Below are positions 38,291-49,665 of a stretch of 64,000 nt of DNA, piece by piece. Numbering within the stretch: position 1 is the stretch's first letter; each line of letters starts with the position of its first letter. The stretch spans positions 558,001 through 622,000 of the forward strand of contig JAGKQI010000099.1 of assembly GCA_018806915.1 (NCBI GenBank). The letters run 5' to 3'. A program made the position numbers and the translations under genes. The notes under the pieces are model-generated. The model saw only the letters and a list, made by a program, of their open reading frames with translations. It did no database searches and had not been told where the DNA came from. The DNA comes from Phytophthora colocasiae. Lineage: Eukaryota > Oomycota > Peronosporomycetes > Peronosporales > Peronosporaceae.

Positions 38291-39708
38291 GAAAGCCAAT
38301 GCGCAGTGCATGATGCATGGCACATGCATGGCTGATGTACAGTAATTCTTGGTAAGCCAGCTGTGTGCACAGCCAGCTTTGAAATCCCGTATTCAAGAAC
38401 TTCTGTAAAGTGTACAGTGCATGCGTATTGGACTCATTTTTTTGAAGACATCGACCGACTTGTATTTTTGATGTGCATGTATCGACGGCACTACAGTTGA
38501 CTCTCTAAGAACACTGCCTGGTAGGTATTGAGCATATACCGGTAGAAAGTAAGTCACGGACGTCCTCCCACGCCGTTTCACAAAGTCATCGCATTGATAC
38601 ATCGAGAGTCTACAGTGCATGGTACGGTACGGTATTCGGTTGTGCGCGTTTTCACGTGAAGTTCTGCATATTACGGCATAAACAGTATTGGATTGGATTC
38701 GGATTACTTTGACTAATTCATGGTACGATGGGGGTCCCATCCTGAACTTCATCATTTTCGTTCTGACGAGCAGAGGAGTAAGAGCTGCTGTTGCACTCGA
38801 AGTTTACGAACTATGAATCTCAAGATAGGCCATGGTTATATGTACAGGTTTCCCCGCCTAATTTGCAACTGTGTCAAGCAATATACCTTGATGACGACGT
38901 GCAGATGCGGATGCGATTTGCTGAGACAGATTCGCCAATGTACTGATATAGATGTAATCTAGAGGGAACGCGGGATGCAAGTTGCTCCATTACGGTGGTA
39001 CTGGTAAACGAAAGGCTAAGAATGGACATTATTTGTTGCAGTGTATCGCTGTGCTAGTGCTCATAAGCCTCATTCACCAATTATCAACATGCCATCCAGC
39101 AAGAAGAACGTGTACGTGCGCCTCACACTTTTAGGAACTGTTGGAGGAATACATACTGTGTGAATTCACTCAACTAATAAAGTTTACATTAATTCAGTAG
39201 TTGCTGCGTTTATGTGTTACCTGTGCAGATTTTGCATCCTCGGACCAAGAAAATCTGCCAGGATGCAAAATCTGCACAGGTATCACATAGATGCATCAGG
39301 TACTGAGTTACTGAAAAATTGGGAGGGATTATCTTCCTTGAACCTTCATCGTGCATCCCATTTCCCCCGTGATTGCATGTAACTCAGTACATTGGCAGAC
39401 CAGATAGAGCAAATCGCGTCCGCATCTTCACTCCCTGATCGAGGTAAATTACTTGATGCAGTTGCAAATTAGGCGGGGAAACCTGTACTGGTACATGTAC
39501 AATCATACCATACTGTACATACCATACTGTACATTGTACAGTACAGTGTATGGTATGATTGTACCGGTATCGGCTTCAATTGTGATCCTCAAGATAGGCA
39601 TAGTGCATCCTTGCCAAAGCAAGTTGTGAAAAGAAAAACAATGACGCAGCTTTTTTACTTTGATCTGTCTGCATGCTCTTCAACACTTATTATCGCTGCG
39701 TTTACCAG
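38291..39708. other. Gene-free region containing a foldback repeat
   Basis: 1.4 kb between the effector promoter and the kinase-Claw gene. It contains no supportable gene. Its main content is the inverted repeat structure annotated separately, plus runs of TACAGT/GGTACGG-like short repeats. Confidence 0.5.
38822..39600. repeat. Long imperfect inverted repeat (foldback element)
   Basis: The left arm (about 38836-39241) reappears inverted in the right arm (about 39260-39500). Examples are AGGTTTCCCCGCCTAATTTG (about 38846) against its complement CAAATTAGGCGGGGAAACCT (about 39465), and a 21-bp near-centre match GCAGATTTTGCATCCT / AGGATGCAAAATCTGC around 39226-39281. A section of about 200 bp in the left arm has no partner. 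A second small hairpin (ACAATCATACCATAC .. GTATGGTATGATTGTA) lies at about 39499-39565. CTCAAGATAGGC occurs in direct orientation at both outer ends (38820 and 39588). Confidence 0.7.
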
Positions 39709-42488
39709 CTACGTCCTCTTGGGGTTTGCGACGGTCACAACATGAAAGCGCGTTCCGTACGGCAAGCGATATGGGTTAAAATCCTGTACGAATAAAAAAA
39801 AACATCAGTACACACCTCTTCCAGTCAAACAGGTACAAGAGATACTCACCTCCGTTGCCTGGAAAGTATCGATGAAGATAATCTCGCCACAAATGTATGC
39901 GGGCGGTGTACGATCACTGCCCACACCCAAAATTGCTGCTTGAATCGACTCGTTGGCTAGGTAGTAGTTTGGAGCTCCCTCGTTAAATGCCACGTACGGC
40001 AATTTCCCTCCTTTCAAGAAAAACAGCGCCAGCGAACTGATTTGAAAGCTACGGAAGGATATCCGTTGGTGCTCCACTGCTTCATCCGAAATCTCAACCG
40101 ATGGGTGTTCACTCATTGCATCGTGCAGACCATTTTCCTCCACATCACTAGTCACGTTAGTCAAAACTTGAGAGAGTGGCAACTCGTCCGAAGCAGAAGA
40201 ACTGTCTGTAGTTCCCACACTGCCGTTAGCGTCATGAGAAGAGGTGGCTAATGGAGTGACAGATACCACGTGATACTTTGTTCCTTCACGGAGGCAGTAC
40301 GGGTTTAAATTCTACACGAACAACACAAGTTAGAAGAAAAATCACATCAGCATTAGGCGATAAAGATCAGTCTTACACCAGTAGTTTCGTGGTCTTCGAT
40401 GTAGACGATGTGACCGAGGACGTATGGGGGGTTTCTAAGGTGAAAAAAAAAAACAAGTTACACGTAAGACAAAGATGCAATACTACAATATAGTGAGCCA
40501 CGTACCTCTCATCTTTCTTAGAAGCGGCGATTGATTCCTCCGACAGGTAATAGTGTGGGCATCCTTCGTGAAATGCAATATAGTCTCCAAACGGTGTGGG
40601 TACGAAGAGTGCCACGCTGCCGGACGAAAAGCTCTTGTAGCAGATACCCAGAAGTTCCTCAATGCGGTTGTCGTCAGTCACCCACTGGCGACGCTCACCG
40701 ACCAGCCAATTCTCATTCTTTGCTGGGACTTCTCGTGCGGGTAACTTTGATTCTCCTTCAAAATCAGTTGGCACAGGAGAGTTAACGGATTTAGCTACGA
40801 TCTTCCTGTTTCGAGGAGATGAAGTGTCTATCACGACATCTCGAATTTCAACACCACCATCCACAATAGTAGAGTCTGCATCCCCAGCAACTGCATGCTC
40901 TTTCGAGTGGTGCTTTGCCTGCGTTTTCATGGAAGTTAACAACGACAAGTTAACACCTGATCGTGAATATCCAACGGCCATCCTGCCATGGTTACCTTGT
41001 CATCCACATCAACGTTCAGATCTTGTTCGTCAAGAACCTTTCGGCCAACATCTTCATACTCGTTCTCGACCATCACGTACTCGTCACTAAACGTCGCCCA
41101 ATCCTCTGCAAAAATGGACTTCAATCAGTATCCCAATAGCTATGGAAAAGCATGCAAAACCCCTACCATATTCAGGTTGTTTCTCAGCAACTAGCGGCTG
41201 CTTCGTTTCCGAGCTTTCCAAATTTGCAGCGTCAGTGACCGATTCAGCATCTGACGGTGCAGGTGGCAACAAAAAGGGGGCACGGAAGTAGTCTTCAAAT
41301 GAGATTCGCTTGCGTGGATCTACCTGCAGAAGCGCAGCCACCAACTGCTCGCACTCTGGCGATACCTTGATATTCTTCGGTAGTCGAACGTGGCCGTAGC
41401 GCTCAAAGTATCGGTATATATTGCGCCGCAAAGCCAAGTGATTGGTTGCGTGGACGTTGTCCACTAAGAGAAATGGGTGCTCGTTAGCCAGCATTTCATA
41501 CAGGATAATACCAACAGACCACAAATCTGCTTTAGCGTCGTAGCTTTTGTACTCCAACAGTTCCGGTGCCATATAAAGCGGCGAGCCTACAACACTCTCC
41601 GCCATCATCTCCGACTCCAATTCGCGTGCAAACCCAAAATCCGCTGCAAAGAACCCATTCGTTAGTAAATAACCCAATTTGGGTTAAATGTAGGATAACG
41701 CACCAATTTTCAACTTGGCCGTCGCCAAATTCCTTGAGGACAGTAACAAGTTCGCAGGCTTCAAGTCGCGGTGCACCACGTTCTGCGAGCGAAGGAACTG
41801 CAAGCCTGACGCTGCACAAGATCCACATTAATTTCCCATCTACTGCTTTATACGAAAAGGTTTGGGTCGTACTCACCTAACTGCGACATATAAAGTCTTG
41901 CTTGTTCCTCCTTCAGCCCGTTGTTCGCCTTCATCAACTGAGCAATATCTCCACCAGCACAATACTCCTGACTCACAGAGAAATACATCATTAACATCAT
42001 TCTATGTTTTCTTTTTTTTTTCAGACCAACCTGCACAATGAAAATATTATGCTGTGACTCCTTCGTACACAACAGACGCACAATATGCGGGTGACCGTTC
42101 TCGAACTGCTCCACAGCTACGCGCATCGTCTCGATCTCCTTTTCGATGCTTTGACGTTCGTGTGGCCGCCGTAGCTTCTCCTTCCCGATCATTTTGACGG
42201 CCACTGCCGCCCCCGACGATAAATTGATGGCCTTGTGCACCTACGATATCAACCCCGCAGTGTAAGAGTTCATATAACACTGTATCCTTATATTATAAGC
42301 AGTTTGAAGGTCTTACGGTGCCGTAGGAGCCGCGACCGATTGTCTCTACCAGGCTGCGAGAAAATTATCGTTAATTAGCTCAAACAACAGCGTTTTACAG
42401 CGCAATTTCGAGGGGGTTGAGATGTCTACACCACGCACCGGAATACATTGCCGCACACGGTGATCGTCTGGCCATTGGCGCTGCTCAT
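39709..42488 (-). CDS. Atg1/ULK-type kinase fused to two ATG11/FIP200 Claw domains
   Basis: Eleven exons: 42439-42488, 42317-42353, 42031-42240, 41877-41967, 41704-41811, 41167-41643, 40996-41105, 40506-40918, 40377-40434, 39850-40311, 39709-39783, giving 696 aa. The kinase (about 15-280) is complete: GRGSYGT 23-29, Lys45, HRDLKPAN with Asp145, ADFGFAR with Asp167, SPLYMAPE 186-193, KADLWSVGIILYEML; these are Atg1/ULK hallmarks. A linker with EYVMVENEYED follows. Two copies of the ATG11 C-terminal (FIP200 Claw) fold follow at about 452-530 (VALFVP..YIAFHEGCPHYYLSEESI..LGHIVYIEDHET..NPYCLREGTKYHVV) and 601-696 (IAFN-type copy ending NPYRLPYGTRFHVVTV). Claw domains normally bind autophagy receptors on a separate scaffold. 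This protein joins kinase and receptor-binding modules in one chain. Fusion is seen by splicing; autophagy function is inferred. Confidence 0.85.
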
Positions 42489-42651
42489 GCTGCTCAATCA
42501 AGAGTTCCCGTGTGTGCCTCTCCGCCTGGGTCTGCTCAAGTGTAAATTATTCTACGTGATGGGATACGATATTCTATATTGAAGGCTCATCTGAGAGTAG
42601 GGGTGGGGTCCATCTCTTGAAGTTGACTTAGTCAACTTGACTACATTTGTG

Positions 42652-43740
42652 CTACTGCGCAAGCGGGACTTCCGCCTCGTCCTCGTCGTCCTCTTGCTGG
42701 TCATTTGGTTCGCTTCCGTAGTTGTGATCCATCCCGGTAGTGCCGTATTCATTGACTCCGTCCGGATCTTCTGCGTCATCTTGCTGTCCATCTTCGTCGT
42801 CGCTGCCGAAGAGCTGTTGCTGGTCGGCTGCGATCTTCCTGCGCTGCTCCTCCTCGAGCTTGCGCGCCTCCTCCTGTGCATCTTGAAGCACGCGGTCACG
42901 AGCTTCTTGCTCTTGCTGTTGTTTGGCGCGCTTGGCGCTCTCCTTTTTGTGCGTCCACTGATCCATCTTTTCTTGCCGCATATGCGCCGTCTTCTCGCTG
43001 ATGAAGAAGACGACGGCCGAGATAAATACAATCCAGAACGTGGCGATCTCGTACTGCGAGAAGATGAAGAGCGTTGGCGACATAGTCAGACACGACTCGA
43101 AGCCTGAGCTTGTGGCTGTGGCGGCCTGTAGAGTACCGTAGAGACCCCACCACGCCACGCACACTACTCCGTACAGGAGGTAGAAGACACGCACTGTTCG
43201 TAGGCTCTTGATCGGCCATGGCCCCATCCAGCAGTACGTGTAGAAGCATACGAGCACGTGGCTGAGCACCACCGCGCCCTGCATGAATCCTGACGCAATA
43301 TCCGATAAGTAATGAGCAACTCATTACCAGAATCAAAATGCTAACGTACTCATAAGGTCGGCATTGCAGTCGTTGGTAGCTACGTTGATGATCACACCAC
43401 CGAAAACGATAGTGATGAGTGCCAGACACACCGGCACGAGTGGAAACAGTAGCAGGATTCGTGCCCAGTACTTGGTCTTCTCACGTTCCATGGCGATCCG
43501 CGTCGCGAGGTCATACTGCACCTACAGTTCGGAACCGCAGCCATCGTACGTCAGTGAACGTTGCTTGCCTTGTCACACGCTGCTGAGCAGCGGCACCACA
43601 CGCCACGTCATCCCTCGCGTGGTGCTGGCGTAATGACAAGAACGGACCGGGGGTTTCTTCTTGAGGTGTGCAGCGAACGACGTGGTGCGCTTCGGATGCA
43701 GCTCCACCGTGTTCGCCTGCTGCTCCTCGTCGCTAGCCAT
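42652..43740 (-). CDS. Four-transmembrane protein with charged coiled-coil tail, function unknown
   Basis: Three exons: 43648-43740, 43350-43521, 42652-43289, giving 300 aa. The start MASDEEQQANTVELHPKR is followed by a basic stretch and four membrane segments: ILLLFPLVPVCLALITIVFG, GAVVLSHVLVCFYTYCW, YLLYGVVCVAWWGLYGTL and IATFWIVFISAVVFFI. A Gln/Glu/Lys-rich coiled coil (about 200-245) and a very acidic Asp/Glu tail (about 245-300) face one side, probably the cytosol. I do not recognise the family. The first donor is GTCCGT, weaker than the others; the exon 1 assignment is the least certain part. Confidence 0.7.
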
Positions 43741-44557
43741 CTCTGTACTTCGCCGCCCGTCGTCGCCAGCGCAGCTTTGCCGTGTCTCCTAGGTACGGGT
43801 ACGGTCGGATCTTGAAAGGGTTTCTCACTGAAACCGACAGCTCCAAGCACCACAATGCAATCGGCCTGCACATCGCATGTTCACCACCCCTACTGTTGAC
43901 TCGAGCGTTTTGTCATCGCGTTGTTGCCGCCAGACTGTCGTGTAGCACGCTGTCATGGCCAGCACCAGTGCTCATTGGTCATTGGGCGGAGGCACCACTG
44001 CCGCAGAGCCGATTTGAATGCAGGCAGTGCGTTGGCGCGTGGTGCATCCATTTTTGCACCATCTCTGCCTACGGCCGTGGGACGGCCTCGAGCACTGCAG
44101 CTTTTTCACGGCAAATGCGGATAGATTGATTCTCGCCATCCTCGCCAGGAGCGTGCCACCTGGCGTTGATAGCCGCAGCGAGCCATGACATCATGGCCCA
44201 CGCAGGCACCTCGAAAGCCAAACGCCTTTTAGGCAATAGAAAAGCCATCGAAAAAGAGTTTTATCGACCCTATTCGCTGATCCAGGCCACACACATTTTC
44301 TTTGAGAAACGAAGCAGCACCGAATTATAACATCTGATCTCCCCCGCGAAAGATCCGGGCGACATTTCCGCAGCTTGTGAATTGTATTAACTCATTTAAG
44401 TACGACTGAACGGCTGCGTTCAGACGATAAAATGCATGCTGAAAAGACAAGTGTGGCGAGAGAAAAAGCTCCCGCAGAAGAAGCCATTTACGCTTTTCCT
44501 TCGCCACGCGCAAGACCTTTCGCCTTAGTCATCCGCAGTGACTTTAAAACAATTAAT
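43741..44557. other. Divergent spacer, no gene recognised
   Basis: 817 bp between the four-TM protein and the RING protein, which are divergent. A GC-rich stretch at 43.9-44.1 kb has open frames in several phases but no recognisable protein. Promoters of both genes must lie here. Confidence 0.4.
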
Positions 44558-45739
44558 ATGGGCCAAACAACATCAATCCAAGAAGACAAGATGAAGAAGC
44601 GCATCCGCCAGGCCATGGGCACATTCATGGACTTCGGCACGCACTTGAAAAATGCCAACGAGTGGTACGTCGCAGCCATGTTGAAGTCCAATGCAAAACT
44701 TCTTCAGCTAACTATTTTCTGTCCCAATCGTTTACAGGGCCCAGATCTGCGCCACACCTAAGAACTGCTACCTATCGTTTCGTATCGTGATCGACCCTAA
44801 TGTATCGGCCGAGTTGCTGCCGTACGTATGGCGCATTCGCGGCAACGTGGCTATTGAGGTGCGCAAGATTCGACGGCCTGTAGAGCTACAGCTTGATCTT
44901 GGAGACTTCCGTGTTGAGATTCCACGTGACCCTACATATGAGGCAGACAGCTCTGAGACCATCGGTCAGGCCAAGACGCTGACTGTCGCTCAATTCTACT
45001 ACATCTACTGCTTCCTGTCCGACGTCAAGGCCTGCGCTGCACATACCGTACGCTTCCCTGAGAAGACGACCAGGTATGTTGGGACGGCACATTGAAGTAG
45101 CTGTGTGGAAGATGTCTAACTTTGGTGTTTTGGCTGTTTTGGAATATTAGTACTGGAGACTTGGAGTTTGATGAAACCGAGTGCCAGATCTGCATGGATA
45201 AGAAGAAACAGGTTGCGCTACCCTGCGCTCATAGCTTCTGTCTCAATTGCTTCCAGCACTGGAGCACACAGAGTCAAACGTGTCCGATCTGCCGTGCTAA
45301 GTTCAACTGCTCCGAAGGTGATGAATTGTGGCAGCTTACGTCCGACGAGATAGACGACTTGGGATCTTACGCAACAGACTTGGTGGCACGGATCTATGAG
45401 TACCTGGACAAGCGTGACAGATCAAAGCACACGGAAGAGGATATCAAGCGGTCCGCGGAGCTATATTCGGCTGCGATCGCCGTGAAGCAATCGCCACTGC
45501 GCAAATTTGTGCATACAGACCTGTTCCCCACAGCGCTGCCGCTCGGTTTCCCTTCAATCCTGCGCAATGGTATCCGACTTGCAACGGAGTTTGATTCAGA
45601 TTTAATGCTAGCCCTTGAGCTTGCTTCAGGTGACGACCAGTACGCAGCGATGCAACACTTTGAACAGCTCCAGAGAGATCAGATGCTCGCTGTGACGATG
45701 GCACAGGCAGACATAGAAGAAATCCCAAACGAGTCGTGA
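44558..45739 (+). CDS. RING-finger E3 ubiquitin ligase, RNF141-like, N-myristoylation motif
   Basis: Three exons: 44558-44664, 44738-45073, 45151-45739, giving 343 aa. The start MGQTTSIQ (ATG at 44558) has Gly2 and Ser6, a classic N-myristoylation signal, and resembles the MGQQIS start of animal RNF141. The middle (about 36-150) resembles the RNF141 N-terminal region. A C3HC4 RING follows at about 160-200: CQICMDKKKQVALPCAHSFC, CFQHW and CPICRAKF. The C-terminal about 140 residues are helical and lineage-specific. Probably a membrane-tethered ubiquitin ligase; substrates unknown. Starting at an upstream ATG (44432) would bury the lipidation site and is rejected. Confidence 0.87.
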
Positions 45740-45925
45740 GAGAAGAAAAAAAACAGAGCGCGGATAGGAGCGCGTCTTATTTATCAAGAAGATAAGTATC
45801 ATATTGCGGGACGTGTGGTTGCTTGCCAGGGCAATGAACGTGGCGGATAATTTCGCAGGCAATTTAGGGCAGGAAGGGCTTCGTTCGTGGGAAGAGTAAG
45901 CAGTAAGTAGGTCGCCATTTAAGTA

Positions 45926-46802
45926 CACTAACTACAGCATTTAGTGTTAATAACACTATTCATGAGGCCCTGCTCTGAGATTATGCACTGAAATTAGTGT
46001 TAATAACGCTAATTAAAAACTAACACTATCTGTGGTACAAACAATTAGTGTTAGCGATGGTATAAATAAGAAGGAATTCTTATACAATAGCCTCTAGCCG
46101 CTCTCCAGACAGGGTTTGCGTCTGAGCCTGTGCTAGTGTAAGATCTTTAGACGGTTGTAGTTGTGCTGGGCCAGCATCTTCAACCGGTTTGCCTTGAAAA
46201 TGATCATTCCGTTGTCCATATCCACGATAAAATGCGTCTCTTCCATGTTGTACATTTGATCATTGCTAAATTGGCCACTCCCCTCTTCAATGTACCCATG
46301 TGAAATGCCTTTTCAATTTGAAGTTGTTTCTGGGGACTGAGCTGCTTTTTTTCCCGCTTGTCTCCGCTGGACGATGTTAAATCTGTCCTGGAATGTCTGC
46401 ACCCATCGAGTATTTAAACGATCGTACAGTGAGACTTCTGAACCGGGCGGAGTAAATGTCTTTGTATACTCAGCATGACGAGAGTTAATGAGCAAATGCT
46501 GAGCAACACCCACTAACACTGATAGCGACATCTTCAGTCCCGCCTTGCGCAGTCTGTGGAATTCGTCCAGGAGCTCAACATGGAGCAGTAGGCATTGCAA
46601 AGGTTGTGGGTGGCGAAGTGCTGCTCTTGGAGAATGTTAGGAAGTGTTTGAGCTGCATATGCATTGGTCTGAGCTTCTCTGCCGCCATACCTAAAATAGT
46701 GTTAGTTTTTCTTGCCTTTCAGAGCCCACACAAATTAGTGTTAATAACGCTATATAAAAACTAACACTATTCATCCACTAACACTAAATGCTGTAGTTAG
46801 TG
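45926..46802 (-). mobile_element. Pogo/Tc1-like DNA transposon, internally decayed
   Basis: Flanked by TA on both sides (45924-45925 and 46803-46804), the target duplication of the Tc1/mariner/pogo superfamily. The terminal inverted repeats begin CACTAACTACAGCATTTAGT and match perfectly over about 24 bp. Subterminal copies of TTAGTGTTAATAACRCTA occur inside both ends. The minus strand holds transposase relics: VSLYDRLNTRWVQTFQDRFN with a following basic stretch (DNA-binding part), and, after frame breaks, QMYNMEETHFIVDMDNG, the start of the DDE catalytic region. At 877 bp it is a non-autonomous, deleted derivative. Confidence 0.85.
46313..46600 (-). pseudogene. Pogo-like transposase fragment
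   Basis: A frame of about 95 codons inside the TIR element. LLDEFHRLRKAGLKMSLSVL and NTRWVQTFQDRFNIVQRRQA resemble the helix-turn-helix/CENP-B-like part of pogo transposases. The catalytic portion continues at 46140-46310 in another frame and is incomplete. Confidence 0.6.
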
Positions 46803-47265
46803 TAGGGTATTTGTGAAGCGTTAATCCATGCCGTAGCAGTGAAGAAAATCTAGTGCTACCCATGCTAATACAGACTGAACTACTGCAGGCAGTAGAAATC
46901 TTCGCGTGCATCTGCAGGATTCCTGGGCGCGCTGGTTTAACAAAATATTCATACTTCTCTACAGCTAGGAAACGTGTGACGAATTAGAAACCCTAGCTAA
47001 CTTTGCCCAATGCTTCATCTCATACGGAATGAAGAATTTCGTACCGTTAGCTGCTTTGTGGTCTATAAGCTAGTTGGAGAAGGTGGGGTGGAAAAGGACA
47101 AGTTGCCTTCAACTTCAACTTCACCATGCTGTTGGATAGTTCATGCCTTCTCCAAGGACAGACTCAGATCTGAGTATTTATCTGAGCTTCAACCAATCTG
47201 GTCCTGCATTCGTCACCACTATCACCCCCCCCCCACACACACACACACTCCGTTATCTCTCGACG
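46803..47265. other. Upstream region of MCC beta
   Basis: 463 bp between the transposon and the carboxylase start. It contains a roughly 100-bp repeat (47099-47199) also found at 51571-51672 and a CA-rich microsatellite (about 47227-47249) just before the start codon. Confidence 0.5.
47099..47199 (+). repeat. Dispersed repeat, copy 1
   Basis: About 100 bp beginning AAGTTGCCTTCAACTTCAAC and ending TCTGAGCTTCAACCAATCT. The same sequence occurs at 51571-51672 with about six differences. It lies 66 bp before the MCC beta start codon. Confidence 0.8.
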
Positions 47266-48951
47266 ATGCTGCGTACCGCTCGCTCTCTGTCTCTGTCTGT
47301 GCGCCGTAGTTTTGCCTCGCAGGCAGGCGTGCTCGGCTCCTTCTCCAATGTCCTCGATGGCGCGCTCAATGTGAAATCGGCGCAATTCCAGGAATCCCAG
47401 ACGCATATGGCCAATCTTACGGCGGAGCTGCGTGATCGCGTGGCCAAAGCTCGTCTAGGAGGCGGAGAAGAAGCCCGAGAGCGTCACGAGTCGCGAGGGA
47501 AAATGCCTGTACGTGACCGCATCGACTCGCTGCTGGACCCTGGGTCGCCCTTCCTGGAGCTGTCGCCATTGGCTGCGTACGACATGTATGGAGGGGGCGT
47601 ACCCAGCGCCGGCATCGTCACGGGTATTGGCCGCATTAATGGTGTGGAATGCATGGTCTTAGGCAATGACGCTACGGTCAAGGGCGGCACTTACTTCCCT
47701 TTGACAGTCAAGAAGCATTTACGAGCTCAGGAGATTGCACAGGAGAACCGTCTGCCCTGTGTGTATCTCGTGGACTCAGGTGGTGCTTTCTTGCCGTTGC
47801 AAGCTGATATTTTCCCAGATAGGGATCATTTCGGACGAGAGTTCTACAACCAAGCCACGATGTCAGCCATGGGTATTCCACAGATCGCAGTGGTTATGGG
47901 TAGTTGTACGGCTGGAGGAGCCTATGTGCCGGCCATGTCGGACGAAAGCGTCATTGTCAAAGGCAACGGAACGGTATTCCTTGGAGGACCACCACTTGTG
48001 AAGGCTGCTACGGGAGAAGTTATTACTCCGGAAGAGCTCGGAGGTGCAGATGTTCACTGCCGCACGTCCGGTGTGACCGATCACTACGCCAACAATGATG
48101 CTCATGCGCTGGATATCACCCGGCGTATTGTCAGCAACTTAAACTACCGCAAGGAACCTTCAGTGACGCAAACACCAATTGAAGAACCCATTTACTCTCC
48201 GGATGAGCTGGGAGGTGTGATCCCAGTGGATTCGCGCAAGCCGTTCGACGTGCGGAAAGTGATCGCTCGAATCGTGGATGGCAGTCGCTTTGACGAATTC
48301 AAGAAAGAGTATGGCCCTACGATCGTCACGGGCTTTGCTCGTTTGTACGGCAACCCAGTGGGAATTGTGGCTAATAACGGAATTCTCTTCTCCGAGTCGT
48401 CCGTGAAGGCAGCGCATTTCATCGAACTATGCAGCCAACGCGGTATTCCTTTGCTGTTCCTGCAAAATATTACGGGCTTCATGGTGGGGAAGAAGGCTGA
48501 GCACGGCGGCATTGCTAAGGATGGAGCGAAAATGGTCATGGCTGTTTCCAACGCCAAGGTGCCGAAGATCACATGCATTATTGGCGGTTCGTACGGTGCT
48601 GGAAATTATGGTATGTGCGGTCGTGCATTCTCGCCGCGCTTCTTGTACATGTGGCCGAACGCTCGTATCTCCGTCATGGGTGGAGAGCAAGCTGCAGGTG
48701 TGTTGGCTCAAGTGCAGCGCGACAACTACGAGCGTCGCAAGGAGACGTGGTCAACTGAAGAAGAAGCCAAGTTTAAGCAGCCGATCCTTGACAAGTATGA
48801 GAAGGAGAGTTCAGCATACTACTCAACGGCACGTCTTTGGGATGACGGCATTATCGACCCCAAGGACACCCGAAAGGTGCTTGGGCTGAGTCTAAGCGCT
48901 GCGCTCAACGAGAAACCCCAGGAAACAAAGTTCGGGGTCTTCCGCATGTGA
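47266..48951 (+). CDS. MCCB: Methylcrotonoyl-CoA carboxylase beta subunit, mitochondrial
   Basis: Intronless, 561 aa from the ATG at 47266. That ATG begins an Arg/Ser-rich amphipathic presequence ([18 protein letters not shown]) typical of mitochondrial import; the open frame further upstream is non-coding repeat and CA-rich sequence. The body is a biotin-dependent carboxyltransferase with two crotonase-like halves. Acyl-CoA and carboxybiotin site landmarks are [37 protein letters not shown], the [16 protein letters not shown] block and [14 protein letters not shown]. The length is the usual one (about 560). With a biotin-carrying alpha subunit, not in this window, it carboxylates 3-methylcrotonyl-CoA in leucine breakdown. 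Confidence 0.96.
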   Translation: MLRTARSLSLSVRRSFASQAGVLGSFSNVLDGALNVKSAQFQESQTHMANLTAELRDRVAKARLGGGEEARERHESRGKMPVRDRIDSLLDPGSPFLELSPLAAYDMYGGGVPSAGIVTGIGRINGVECMVLGNDATVKGGTYFPLTVKKHLRAQEIAQENRLPCVYLVDSGGAFLPLQADIFPDRDHFGREFYNQATMSAMGIPQIAVVMGSCTAGGAYVPAMSDESVIVKGNGTVFLGGPPLVKAATGEVITPEELGGADVHCRTSGVTDHYANNDAHALDITRRIVSNLNYRKEPSVTQTPIEEPIYSPDELGGVIPVDSRKPFDVRKVIARIVDGSRFDEFKKEYGPTIVTGFARLYGNPVGIVANNGILFSESSVKAAHFIELCSQRGIPLLFLQNITGFMVGKKAEHGGIAKDGAKMVMAVSNAKVPKITCIIGGSYGAGNYGMCGRAFSPRFLYMWPNARISVMGGEQAAGVLAQVQRDNYERRKETWSTEEEAKFKQPILDKYEKESSAYYSTARLWDDGIIDPKDTRKVLGLSLSAALNEKPQETKFGVFRM

Positions 48952-49208
48952 AACGGGCAGAAAACAAGACAAACAGCTACAAGAAGACTTCGAGTTGAGG
49001 TTATCCTTAATTGTCAATATCTCTTTCTCGTTAATTTGCATGCAGTCTAGGCTTGCTAAGGAAGCTCATGTTGACGCAGAAATACGAACACGAAAGCCGA
49101 AAGATTCAAATCCCGCCCAGAAAAGTCAAACCGGAGCACCAACGACGAATTAGATGGCCGGCAGCTCTGAAGAGCGTCCTGTACTGGATGGTTGAGAGCT
49201 GAAACAGT

Positions 49209-49665
49209 TTACTCTTTCTTCTCGGCCTTCTTGCTCGCCTGGTAGCGCAAACCACGCTGAAGCTGGTAGAGTTGAGCAGTCTCGTTCGAGGCATGACACG
49301 CCAGCAGCAAGTAGTTGCGGGGCTTAACCATCCATGCAAACCGCATGAAAATCAGACTGTAGATCGACAAAGCTGTAGGATTTCAACAACATCAGTTAGT
49401 ATCCGTTATGGAAGTGGAACAATCTCTTTAAGAGACGTACCTGACGTCATGTTGATGGAAATCACGTCAGCAGGTTTCTGCATGTCCGCCATAGCCTTCA
49501 AAACACCAACAACGCCACATTAGCAGGAGGTAACACGTCTTCAAGCCGCGGAGAGGTACGTACAGCGAGCACAAAGCCCCAGTTAGCAACAGGTCCCCAG
49601 AAGTGCGTGGTCTTGGGTCCCGTAGGGCTGTTGATGAAGTAACGGAGACGAGCGGCCATCGACAT
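49209..49665 (-). CDS. MPC1: Mitochondrial pyruvate carrier 1
   Basis: Three exons: 49564-49665, 49441-49495, 49209-49372, giving 106 aa, the normal MPC1 length. The spliced protein reads [20 protein letters not shown], then [14 protein letters not shown], the intron-spanning [17 protein letters not shown], and [20 protein letters not shown] with NETAQLYQL, all matching MPC1. With MPC2 it forms the heterodimer in the inner mitochondrial membrane that imports pyruvate. A short Lys/Glu tail ends the protein. On the minus strand, TCACTTT near 49813-49821 is an initiator-like motif about 150 nt upstream. Confidence 0.95.

Noticed and set aside
43921..44129. Open frames in the GC-rich spacer before the RING gene
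   Set aside because: Several overlapping frames, none with recognisable protein features.
44432..44557. Upstream start for the RING protein
   Set aside because: Would mask the Gly2 myristoylation motif and is unlike homologues.
47143..47265. Upstream extension of MCC beta (41 more codons)
   Set aside because: Encodes repeat and CA-microsatellite sequence; the mitochondrial presequence starts at 47266.
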